Source: Gammaproteobacteria bacterium
GTDB taxonomy: Bacteria > Pseudomonadota > Gammaproteobacteria > Pseudomonadales > Azotimanducaceae_A
Assembly: GCA_026713405.1 (NCBI GenBank)
Contig: JAPOON010000869.1
Span: forward strand, 1-13,276
Direction of reading: 5' to 3'
Length of the DNA stretch: 13,276 nucleotides
In this document: positions 7,064 through 13,276 of the stretch, in pieces
Layout of the letters: every line of letters starts with the position of its first letter
Position numbering within the stretch: position 1 is the first letter of the stretch
Notes under the pieces: generated by a model
What the model saw: only the letters and a program-made list of their open reading frames with translations
Database searches by the model: none
Told to the model about the DNA's origin: nothing
Translations under genes and position numbers: made by a program

Positions 7064-7527
7064 TTCATCGAATTGCCCCGACTGTCCGCCGCCAGCCGCT
7101 TCGCCTGGCGCTTCGCGGTGATGAAGTCGGCGTGGCTGACGTACAGCAGTTCCGCGATCTTGCGGATGGCTGCATCCTCGTACTTGTCCAGCCCTGCATC
7201 GCACAGCGCCAGGCGCCAGAGTTGAACCACCAGTTGCAAGCGCTGTTCCGCTGTCCAGGCCTCGACCAGGGCGCGGGTGAACCGGTGCATTCCGACGCTG
7301 TCTTCGTGCTGTGACCGCGACTCGGCGACCAGGGTATCGACCGTTGTCTCGTCGATGCCGAATTCGTGGACCAGGGTGCGGCGGACGGTTGCCAGTTCGA
7401 TGTCGGATATCCGGTGGTCTGCCCAGGCGACCTCGAACAGCAGCACGGCGGCCGCAAGCTCCACGGACGGTTGCGGCCCCGCATTGTCGTCGGGAGCCTG
7501 AATTTTTGCCAAAAGTCGCCCCAGCAT
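7060..7527 (-). CDS. TerB-fold protein (tellurite resistance TerB family)
   Basis: The protein is 155 residues from the ATG at 7527. It is mostly helical and has the two-repeat TerB pattern: AAAVLLFEVAWADHRISDIE in the first half and LWRLALCDAGLDKYED with IRKIAELLYVSHADFI in the second. The acidic residues after AWAD and CDAG are the family's candidate metal-binding positions. The open frame reaches back to 7689, but residues upstream of MLGRLLAKIQ do not look like TerB, whose members usually start with ML..LL. No clear ribosome site precedes the chosen ATG, so the start is uncertain. The gene stands alone and converges on the bufferin-like operon. TerB-fold proteins are cytoplasmic or membrane-peripheral; the precise role is unknown, and tellurite resistance should not be assumed. 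Confidence 0.75.
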   Translation of the reverse strand: MLGRLLAKIQAPDDNAGPQPSVELAAAVLLFEVAWADHRISDIELATVRRTLVHEFGIDETTVDTLVAESRSQHEDSVGMHRFTRALVEAWTAEQRLQLVVQLWRLALCDAGLDKYEDAAIRKIAELLYVSHADFITAKRQAKRLAADSRGNSMN

Positions 7528-7821
7528 CAGCAGGATGTCGCGGTAAATCGCCGATTTGCGGGCATGTGCACGGTATATTGCAGTCGCCAATGACCCCATA
7601 CCAATATACAATCTCCGGGCATTACCGCGGTACCGCACCTTTTGCGCGCGGATAGGGTTTTGATATGAGCCAGGCTCGCACCCGTTCACTACTTACTCTT
7701 CGGGCGGGGGTGTCGCCCCGTTAGCCTTCCGGACGGAGTCGATTGAAACAACAAGAATTCGTGACTGCCGGAACGGGATTTACAGGTTCGATTTCGGCAC
7801 CGCGGCTCTCTCCATTTTTTC
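7528..7821. other. Divergent intergenic region between the TerB-like gene and lpxC
   Basis: About 290 bases separate the chosen TerB-like start from the lpxC promoter. It holds a possible 19-codon open frame (7665-7724, +) and a weak GC-rich inverted repeat GGGCG/CGCCC (7702-7706 with 7714-7718). I could not find a convincing promoter for the TerB-like gene. If that gene actually starts further upstream (Met codons at 7599 and 7689), this gap shrinks. Confidence 0.4.
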
Positions 7822-7850
7822 TTCATATTTGTGGGCGCCCCCTGTATAGT
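7822..7850 (+). promoter_or_regulatory. Sigma-70 promoter of lpxC
   Basis: A -35 TTCATA at 7822-7827 (four of six consensus bases) and a -10 TATAGT at 7845-7850 (five of six) are separated by 17 bases. The start would be near 7857, leaving a leader of about 26 bases. A GAGG ribosome site at 7867-7870 lies 12 bases before the ATG. Confidence 0.55.
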
Positions 7851-7882
7851 GGCCGCTTGCATCGCTGAGGCGACGTATTCAC

Positions 7883-8797
7883 ATGCACAGGCAGCACACG
7901 ATCAAGCAACCGGTGTACGCAATCGGTGTTGGCGTACATTCCGGTAACAAGGTCCGCATGACCTTGCGTCCTGCCGCGGAGAACACGGGTATCCTGTTTG
8001 TGCGCACGGACTATCATCGCCCGGTCGGCGTTCGCGCGCTGGCGCAGAACGTCTGCGATACGACCCTCTCCACCAGCATCGCCGAGAACGGCGTGCAGGT
8101 GGCCACCGTCGAACATCTGCTGTCTGCGCTGTGGGGCCTGAACATCGACAACCTCATCGTCGAACTCAACGGCGAGGAAGTTCCCATCATGGACGGCAGC
8201 GCCTCGCCCTTTGTCGACCTGATCAACGCGGTCGGCGTCATGGAGCAGGATGCCGTGCGGGAGTTCATCAGGATCAAGCGCACGATTCGCGTAACGCAGG
8301 GCGATGGCGAAGCTGCCCTCAAACCCCACGGAGGGTTCCGCGGGTCTTATACGTTTGTCGCCGACCACCCCGTCTTCAATCGCCATCCCAAGAGCATCCA
8401 GCTCGACTTCTCGAGGGTTTCCTACGTCGACGAGGTCAGCCGTGCCCGGTCTTTCGGGCTGGTGAGCGACCTGGGCAAGGCACGGGCCATCAACAAGTGC
8501 CTGGGCTCCAGCCTGCAGAACGCCGTTGGTATCGATGACTTCAGCATTCTCAACGAGGAAGGGCTGCGCTACCGCGACGAGTTCGTCAAGCACAAGCTGC
8601 TCGACGCCATGGGCGACCTGTACCTGCTCGGCCGGCCGATACTCGGCGAGTTCGAGGGCCGCAAATCCGGCCATGAACTCAACAACAAGCTGGTGCGCGC
8701 CCTGATGCGCTGCGAGGACGCCTGGGAAGTCATCGACAGCGCCGACGGCCGCCGCTCCCGGGAGCAACCCCTGGTACAGCCGGCCATCCTGGCCTGA
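7883..8797 (+). CDS. lpxC: UDP-3-O-acyl-N-acetylglucosamine deacetylase LpxC
   Basis: LpxC catalyses the committed step of lipid A synthesis, a zinc-dependent deacetylation in the cytoplasm. The 304-residue protein matches the family in length and motifs: GVGVHSG near the start, TVEHLLSAL with zinc ligand H78, VPIMDGSA (100-107), SRARSFG (186-192), and EFVKHKLLDAMGDL with H237 and D241. H264 in KSGHELNN is the expected catalytic His. These spacings match the E. coli enzyme almost residue for residue. The gene has its own promoter and an ATG at 7883. Its neighbours are a TerB-like gene and gltX rather than ftsA-ftsZ, where lpxC usually sits in gammaproteobacteria. Confidence 0.97.
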   Translation: MHRQHTIKQPVYAIGVGVHSGNKVRMTLRPAAENTGILFVRTDYHRPVGVRALAQNVCDTTLSTSIAENGVQVATVEHLLSALWGLNIDNLIVELNGEEVPIMDGSASPFVDLINAVGVMEQDAVREFIRIKRTIRVTQGDGEAALKPHGGFRGSYTFVADHPVFNRHPKSIQLDFSRVSYVDEVSRARSFGLVSDLGKARAINKCLGSSLQNAVGIDDFSILNEEGLRYRDEFVKHKLLDAMGDLYLLGRPILGEFEGRKSGHELNNKLVRALMRCEDAWEVIDSADGRRSREQPLVQPAILA

Positions 8798-8840
8798 CCC
8801 AACCCCGGCGGCCCTCTGCACGCCACGCCTCGGGCAGCGC

Positions 8841-8870
8841 CTGACGGCGTGACCTGCGCCAATCTATAAT
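8841..8870 (+). promoter_or_regulatory. Promoter of gltX, placed for a leaderless transcript
   Basis: A perfect -10 box TATAAT lies at 8865-8870, with CTGACG (four of six consensus bases) at 8841-8846 as the -35, spacing 18. Only nine bases separate the -10 box from the gltX ATG at 8880, so transcription should start within a few bases of it. No Shine-Dalgarno sequence precedes the ATG. Confidence 0.55.
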
Positions 8871-8879
8871 TCGCAGCCC

Positions 8880-10346
8880 ATGGCCGTCCGTACCCGCATC
8901 GCTCCTTCCCCCACGGGTGACCCGCATCTCGGCACCGCCTATGTGGCGCTGTTCAACTGGGCCCTGGCGAAGAGTCGGGGCGGGCAGTTCATCGTTCGCA
9001 TCGAAGACACCGATGTCGCGCGCAGCACGCCGCAGGCCGAACGCGCCATTCTCGAAGCTCTGCGCTGGCTGGGCATCGATTGGGACGAAGGCCCCGATAC
9101 GGGCGGCCCGTTCGGCCCCTACCGGCAAAGCGAGCGGCTCGATGTATACCGGCAGCACATCGACCGGCTGCTGACGGCGGGGCATGCGTTTCATTGCTTC
9201 TGCAGCCCGGAGCGGCTCGCGGAAGTGCGCGCGGCACGGCGGGCAAGCGGGGAGAATCCCGGCTACGACGGCCACTGCCTCGGCCTGCCCGCGGGGCGGG
9301 TCGAAGAGCGCCTCGGGCGCGGCGATGCGCACGTGGTGAGAATGCGCGTTCCGACCGAAGGATCCTGCCGTTTTCGGGACGAATTGCGTGGCGAGGTGGA
9401 GATCCCGTTCGCCCAGGTCGACATGCAGGTGCTGCTGAAGACGGACGGTTACCCCACCTACCACCTCGCGGTGGTCGTCGACGATCACCTCATGGGCATC
9501 ACGCACATCATGCGGGGCGAGGAGTGGATTTCCTCGGTGCCCAAGCACCGGCTCCTGTTCGACTATTTCGGGTGGGAGATGCCGGCGATGATCCACCTGC
9601 CGCTGTTGCGCAACGCCGACCGCAGCAAACTCTCGAAACGCCGGAATCCCACGGGCATCGAGTACTACCGCGACCAGGGTTATCTGCCCGAGGCGCTGAT
9701 CAACTACCTGGCCAGAATGGGCTGGTCGATGCCCGACGAGCGGGAAATATTCAGCAGGGAGGAGTTCCTCGAGGCATTCGATGCCGACCGGATCGTTCCC
9801 GGCGGCCCGGTGTTCGACATCGAAAAGCTGAACTGGGTGAACGGCCAATACCTGCGCGAAATGGGCCCCGGCGAATTCGTCGACCGGTTCAAGGCATGGG
9901 CCGGCGGCGACGACCGCCTGCACGCGCTGGCGCCCCTGCTGCAGAAGCGAACGGAGCGATTCTCCGACATCGCGCCGCAGGGGGATTACCTGCTGGGCGA
10001 CCGGAAACCCCTTGCTGCCGGCGACTTCGAGCACAAGCGTCTCGACCGGGCGGCGTTGGTGGAGATACTGTTCCGGGTATTGAAAGACGTCGACGGTCTG
10101 CGGCCCTGGGACCGGGACGACTTGCACGAGGCCTGCCGTACCAATGCGCAGCGCATGGAACTCAAGATGGGCGACTTCCTGTTTCCGCTGTTCGTGGCGA
10201 TCAGCGGGCGGCCGGTGGCGCTTCCCCTGTTCGACTCGATGGTACTGCTGGGGCGGGAACGGACGCGCGCGCGCCTGCGCGATGCAATGGGCGTGCTGGG
10301 CGTATCGAACAAGCAGCTCAAGCGCCTGGAAAAGCTGACCCGGTAG
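8880..10346 (+). CDS. gltX: Glutamyl-tRNA synthetase
   Basis: GltX charges tRNA-Glu with glutamate in the cytoplasm. The 488-residue protein is full length for a class I synthetase. It has the HIGH-type signature APSPTGDPHLGTA (8-20), the glutamate-binding RIEDTD (40-45), and the KMSKS-type motif SKLSKR (249-254). A zinc-finger-like insert holds C106, C108 and C133, but the fourth position, usually His two residues after the third Cys, is G135. The form KLSKRRNPTGI and the C-terminal helical domain resemble the Pseudomonas-type enzyme. The ATG at 8880 fits the usual MxVRTR start. The gene lies 82 bases after lpxC with its own promoter. It is probably the only essential GltX, though a discriminating paralogue cannot be excluded from this window. 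Confidence 0.96.
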   Translation: MAVRTRIAPSPTGDPHLGTAYVALFNWALAKSRGGQFIVRIEDTDVARSTPQAERAILEALRWLGIDWDEGPDTGGPFGPYRQSERLDVYRQHIDRLLTAGHAFHCFCSPERLAEVRAARRASGENPGYDGHCLGLPAGRVEERLGRGDAHVVRMRVPTEGSCRFRDELRGEVEIPFAQVDMQVLLKTDGYPTYHLAVVVDDHLMGITHIMRGEEWISSVPKHRLLFDYFGWEMPAMIHLPLLRNADRSKLSKRRNPTGIEYYRDQGYLPEALINYLARMGWSMPDEREIFSREEFLEAFDADRIVPGGPVFDIEKLNWVNGQYLREMGPGEFVDRFKAWAGGDDRLHALAPLLQKRTERFSDIAPQGDYLLGDRKPLAAGDFEHKRLDRAALVEILFRVLKDVDGLRPWDRDDLHEACRTNAQRMELKMGDFLFPLFVAISGRPVALPLFDSMVLLGRERTRARLRDAMGVLGVSNKQLKRLEKLTR

Positions 10347-10494
10347 CTCGCCTGGAACAAATTCTCCACTCCGCTCTCTAGCTTCGGTCGTGTCAGACTA
10401 ATTTTGGTTCGCCGACAGAATCTACAGTTGAAGGTGGTCAGGCCGCCAGTTCGCGCCGCGTTCGTGGATGTGCGGCCGGCTGCCGGCAACCGAT
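10347..10494. other. Gap between gltX and vapC with no recognised feature
   Basis: These 148 bases lie between converging genes. I see no tRNA and no hairpin with a T-run. The sequence GCCGGCTGCCGGC near 10475 is a short repeated palindrome without clear meaning. Confidence 0.5.
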
Positions 10495-10929
10495 TCAACC
10501 TGGGCCGCCACTTGGCCGGGGTGCCGGAAGAGTGGCGACTCGTTGTGCTGCAAGAGGGCGTATCTCCGCGATCGTTTCGAAATCACGGTCGTTGTGCAGC
10601 AGCAAGGCCTGGTGCTCCATGGCGATCTGTGCGATGCAACAGTCGATGGCGCTGCGGACCGTTCGGCCGCGTCGCCGTAACTCGTAGTAGATGCGCGCTG
10701 CGTCGCGCCATGTGGTACCGGCGACCTCCAGGTAGTCCTGCCCGTCGAGGTACTCGGCCAATGTTGCCCATTCCTGTTCGTCGGCGGCACCCTGCAGCAA
10801 CTCCATCTGGCTGAACCGGGTGAGCGCGAGGTCGTCTTCTCCCACAATTGACAGCAACCGATCCGCGGCCTTGCCCGTTCCATCGCGAAAGACGTCGATC
10901 CAGACGGACGTATCAACGAGAATCGTCAC
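10495..10929 (-). CDS. vapC: VapC-type PIN-domain toxin
   Basis: The 144-residue PIN-domain ribonuclease has the acidic active site in the right order: D6 in LVDTSVWID, E43 in SQMELLQG, D96 in SAIDCCIA, and D114/D116 in HNDRDF. VapC toxins cleave tRNA or rRNA and are neutralised by VapB. The start at 10929 overlaps the antitoxin gene by 17 bases, the usual coupled layout. The C-terminal tail after about residue 125 is proline- and glycine-rich and a little longer than in many VapC proteins. The active site appears intact, so the toxin is probably functional. Confidence 0.92.
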   Translation of the reverse strand: MTILVDTSVWIDVFRDGTGKAADRLLSIVGEDDLALTRFSQMELLQGAADEQEWATLAEYLDGQDYLEVAGTTWRDAARIYYELRRRGRTVRSAIDCCIAQIAMEHQALLLHNDRDFETIAEIRPLAAQRVATLPAPRPSGGPG

Positions 10930-11125
10930 GCAGGCGCCGCATTGCCTTGTGGTCGAAATCCGGGCGCAAGCTCACCTTGCCGGCCAGGTCGAACAGGCTC
11001 TTCCTGCGCCGCTGGCGGACCAGTTCGTTAAGCGCCAGGTGGACCAGTTCGCGCTTGGTGCGAACGTTCGTGAGAGCAAACGCCTGTTCGACCAGGTCGT
11101 CGTCCAGGACGATATTGGTGCGCAT
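10913..11125 (-). CDS. vapB: VapB-type antitoxin
   Basis: The 70-residue protein begins MRTNIVLDDDLVEQAFALT, the N-terminal DNA-binding pattern of type II VapB antitoxins of the pfam09957 kind. KRELVHLALNELVRQRR follows, then a C-terminal part (about 42-70) expected to wrap around the toxin. GGAAG lies six bases before the ATG. VapB represses its own operon with VapC; candidate operator repeats are seen just upstream. The stop lies inside the first codons of vapC. Confidence 0.9.
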   Translation of the reverse strand: MRTNIVLDDDLVEQAFALTNVRTKRELVHLALNELVRQRRRKSLFDLAGKVSLRPDFDHKAMRRLRDDSR

Positions 11126-11142
11126 TGCCGTCTTCCGTTGAT

Positions 11143-11187
11143 GTGTATCTAAGGGTGTATTCTACCCCTACCATAGGCTCTGACCAA
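11143..11187 (-). promoter_or_regulatory. Promoter and possible operator of vapBC
   Basis: Read on the - strand, a -35 TTGGTC (11182-11187) and a -10 TAGAAT (11159-11164) are separated by 17 bases. Two near-identical direct repeats, GTGTATCTA (11143-11151) and GTGTATTCTA (11155-11164), begin 12 bases apart. One overlaps the -10 box and the other lies just downstream of it, which is where an autoregulatory VapBC complex would bind. Confidence 0.4.
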
Positions 11188-11210
11188 GATTGAGGGTCGC
11201 ACAAGTGCCT

Positions 11211-11227
11211 TTTCGGTTCGGCCGAAA
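11211..11227 (-). terminator. Short hairpin directly after the reductase gene
   Basis: TTTCGG and CCGAAA form a 6-base stem with a 5-base loop immediately after the TAG of the reductase gene on the - strand. No clear T-run follows, so termination strength is doubtful. Confidence 0.25.
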
Positions 11228-12208
11228 CTACTGCTTGTAAGTTCCGGCGGACTCTCCGCGCTGCTGAATCAGGGCCAGAACCACGTCGATGGTCGGTGTT
11301 GGCACCTCGACCAGCCGGCCGAGTTCCTGTACTGCCGTGACCAGGGCATCGATTTCCATGGGCCGGCCGGCATCGAGGTCCTGCAGCATGGATGTGCGGT
11401 GTTTGCCGACGCCGCCGCCGGCGGCAATCCGCCGTTCGATGCTCACCCTGATGGTGGCCCCCAGCCGCTCGGCGATTGTCGAGGCTTCCTGCATCATCAG
11501 CGTGCACACCTGCGCGGTACCGGGATCGAAGGCGATCCGGTCCAGCGTGGCATGGGTGAGGGCGCTGATGGGGTTGAAGCTCAGGTTGCCCAGCAGTTTC
11601 AGCCAGATTTCGTCTCTGGGGTTTGCTTTCACCCGGCACCGGAATCCGGCATCCCTTAGCGACCCGGCGAGCCGGGCGGTCCGCTCGGTCAGCCGGCCGC
11701 CCGGCTCCCCGAGGGTCAACAGGTTGCTTTCGATGTGCCGGATAACCCCCGGTTCTACGATCTCGGTGGCGGGATAGAGGATGCAGCCGATGGCCCGTTG
11801 CGGCCCGATCGCCTCCCAGATACGTCCGCCGGGGTCGACGCTTTCGATGCGGCGGTTTTCGAAGGCGCCGTCCAGCCGGTAAAAGTACCACCAGGGTATG
11901 CCGTTAGCCGCGGTGACCACCGCGGTGTCGTCATGCAGCAGCGGTTGCATCCGTGCCGCGGCGCCGGGAATGGAATGGGCCTTCAGCGTGACGATCACGT
12001 AATCCTGCGGGCCGGCCTCGGCCGGGTCCTCGACGCAGCGCGGCCGGGCGACCCGTTCCTCACCGTCGATCAGCAGCCTGACGCCGTGCGCCTGCATGGC
12101 CGCGAGGTGCGCGCCGCGGGCGATCAGGGTGACGTCCTGGCCGGCCTGGGCCAACTGCACGCCCAGATAGCCGCCGATGGCGCCCGCGCCGTAGATGCAG
12201 ATCCGCAT
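11228..12208 (-). CDS. 2-dehydropantoate 2-reductase (PanE family)
   Basis: The 326-residue protein has an N-terminal Rossmann fold with GAGAIGGYLG at 7-16 for NADPH. TLKAHS (74-79) and NGIPWW (102-107) follow, then the catalytic-domain stretch IWLKLLGNLSFNP (201-213) with K204 as candidate catalytic lysine and the conserved N208 and N212. MLQDLDAGRPMEID (274-287) holds the family's acidic substrate-binding position. PanE reduces ketopantoate to pantoate in pantothenate synthesis, but this family has many paralogues acting on other 2-keto acids. NGIPWWYF recalls those paralogues more than E. coli PanE. Its ATG shares one base with the stop of the upstream CoA ligase (TGATG), so the two are translationally coupled. 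That pairing argues for a catabolic 2-keto-acid role rather than vitamin synthesis. Confidence 0.8.
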   Translation of the reverse strand: MRICIYGAGAIGGYLGVQLAQAGQDVTLIARGAHLAAMQAHGVRLLIDGEERVARPRCVEDPAEAGPQDYVIVTLKAHSIPGAAARMQPLLHDDTAVVTAANGIPWWYFYRLDGAFENRRIESVDPGGRIWEAIGPQRAIGCILYPATEIVEPGVIRHIESNLLTLGEPGGRLTERTARLAGSLRDAGFRCRVKANPRDEIWLKLLGNLSFNPISALTHATLDRIAFDPGTAQVCTLMMQEASTIAERLGATIRVSIERRIAAGGGVGKHRTSMLQDLDAGRPMEIDALVTAVQELGRLVEVPTPTIDVVLALIQQRGESAGTYKQ

Positions 12209-13276
12209 CAGCCAAGCCCCAGCTTCTCGGCAAGCCCGATGCGCTGCAGCTTGCCGGTGGCGCCCTTTGGAATCTCGTCCAGCACGACCACCCGGCGCGG
12301 CACCTTGAACGCCGCCAGGCGCGCCGCGGCGAAACGGCGGATTTCATCCTGCCCGGACTCGGCGCCCTCGCGCAGCACGACGGCCGCCGCGACCTCTTCG
12401 CCGAGGGAACGATGCGGCATGGCAAACGTAACCGCCTGGCTGACCGCGGGGTGGTCCATCAGGACATCGTCGACTTCGAGGGGCGAAATCTTTTCGCCGC
12501 CCCGGTTGATGATCTCCTTGAGCCTGCCGGTAATGGTCACGTAACCGTCGCTGTCCATGACGGCCTGGTCGCCGGTTCTGAACCAGCCGGCCGCAAAGGC
12601 CCGGGCGTTCGCATCCGGGTTGTTTTCGTAGCCCTTAAAGACGTTCTCTCCACGGATGACGACTTCACCTCTTTCTCCGGCATCGAGCAACGCATCCGTT
12701 GTTTCTTCCATGATCGCGACTTTCGGCCCCGCGGCGCGGCCCACGGTACCGGGAATGCGCTTCCCGGGCGGCAGCAGGTTGCTGGTCATCTGGTGAGCGG
12801 CTTCGGTCATCGCATAGGCTTCCACGACGGGAACCGAAAAGGCTGCCTCGAGTTCCGCGATCACCTGTCTCGGCAGCGGGGCAGAGGCGGAGCGGATGAA
12901 GCTCAGGCGGGCTGCGTCGATGACGCGGCGGTTGCGCGGCGCACGGCCCAGGATAGCCTGGTGCATGGCGGGTACGGCGCTGTACCAGGTGGGGCGGGCC
13001 TCTTCGAACCAGGAGAAGAAGCGCAGGGCATCGAATCCGGGCGCCGCGAATACCGCGCCGCCCGCGCCCAGTGAGGCCAGCAGCGGCGCCATAAGCCCGT
13101 GAATGTGGAAGAGCGGCATGACGTTCAGGCACACATCGCCGGCATCCAGAAGCAAGGTGTCGGCGATGTTGTCCGCGGACGCGCAGACGTTGCGGTGGCT
13201 CAACGGCACCAGTTTGGGGCGAGAGGTGGTCCCGGACGTATGTAACATCAGTGCGGCGTCGTCGGGGTCAGCGGGC
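12208..13276 (-). CDS. AMP-forming acyl-CoA synthetase, oxalate-CoA-ligase-like (5' end outside window)
   Basis: About 355 residues of the C-terminal part are present, and the frame stays open to the right edge. The Met at 13248 is therefore internal: it lies just before the ATP-binding loop [11 protein letters not shown]. Other adenylate-forming motifs follow: the [13 protein letters not shown] signature, GWFRTGD with the ATP-binding Asp, [16 protein letters not shown] at the domain hinge, and PKGATGK near the end with the catalytic lysine. The [11 protein letters not shown] and [10 protein letters not shown] stretches resemble plant AAE3 and yeast Pcs60 oxalate-CoA ligases, so oxalate or another short acid is a plausible substrate. 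Substrate choice cannot be settled from motifs. The coupled reductase gene follows directly. Confidence 0.85.
   Translation of the reverse strand, partial: PADPDDAALMLHTSGTTSRPKLVPLSHRNVCASADNIADTLLLDAGDVCLNVMPLFHIHGLMAPLLASLGAGGAVFAAPGFDALRFFSWFEEARPTWYSAVPAMHQAILGRAPRNRRVIDAARLSFIRSASAPLPRQVIAELEAAFSVPVVEAYAMTEAAHQMTSNLLPPGKRIPGTVGRAAGPKVAIMEETTDALLDAGERGEVVIRGENVFKGYENNPDANARAFAAGWFRTGDQAVMDSDGYVTITGRLKEIINRGGEKISPLEVDDVLMDHPAVSQAVTFAMPHRSLGEEVAAAVVLREGAESGQDEIRRFAAARLAAFKVPRRVVVLDEIPKGATGKLQRIGLAEKLGLG

Noticed and set aside
7528..7689. N-terminal extension of the TerB-like protein by up to 54 residues
   Set aside because: The added residues are not TerB-like and the usual family start is ML..LL at 7527. 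No ribosome site decides it, so the longer form is not fully excluded.
7665..7724. A 19-codon open frame (MSQARTRSLLTLRAGVSPR) followed by GC-rich sequence, possibly a leader peptide
   Set aside because: No regulated gene follows directly; lpxC has its own promoter 100 bases on, and no codon run or clear terminator supports attenuation.
8820..8852. Small inverted repeats after lpxC as a terminator
   Set aside because: Stems are only 4-5 bases and no T-run follows.

Overview
The window is about 13.3 kb of GC-rich, gene-dense bacterial DNA. LpxC (lipid A synthesis), lipoprotein-type signals and the style of the gene families point to a Gram-negative bacterium, most likely a gammaproteobacterium. 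That placement is an inference from protein style, not from a marker gene.

Left part (1-4821, + strand). The window opens on the tail of a MoxR-type AAA+ ATPase. Next comes a 250-base spacer built from 117-base tandem units, each carrying two hairpins, and then a CoxE-like VWA protein. A tight three-gene set follows: a lipoprotein with a retropepsin-like domain (DTGA motif), a membrane protein joining an inactive transglutaminase domain to seven membrane helices, and a RimK-like ATP-grasp ligase. These three are known to occur together and probably make or trim an amide-linked modification at the envelope. Their substrate is not known to me.

Middle part (4822-7030, + strand). This is the most interesting locus. 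A secreted 110-residue protein has seven cysteines, all in [DE]G[SK]CG motifs. It is followed by a DUF692/MNIO oxidase and a DUF2063 partner protein. The arrangement matches bufferin/HvfABC-type RiPP operons, in which cysteines of EGKCG motifs are oxidatively rearranged and the product binds copper in the periplasm. A possible ECF-sigma promoter lies just upstream. No DoxX-like fourth gene follows.

Right part (7031-13276). A TerB-fold gene converges on the bufferin-like operon. lpxC comes next with its own promoter, away from its usual place beside ftsZ. gltX follows, with a perfect -10 box so close to the start codon that its mRNA may be leaderless. On the - strand are a vapBC toxin-antitoxin pair and a coupled pair running off the right edge: an oxalate-CoA-ligase-like AMP-forming synthetase, then a ketopantoate-reductase-like protein.

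No tRNA, rRNA, CRISPR array, insertion sequence or transposase was seen. All functional statements rest on motif recognition by eye; no database search was run.
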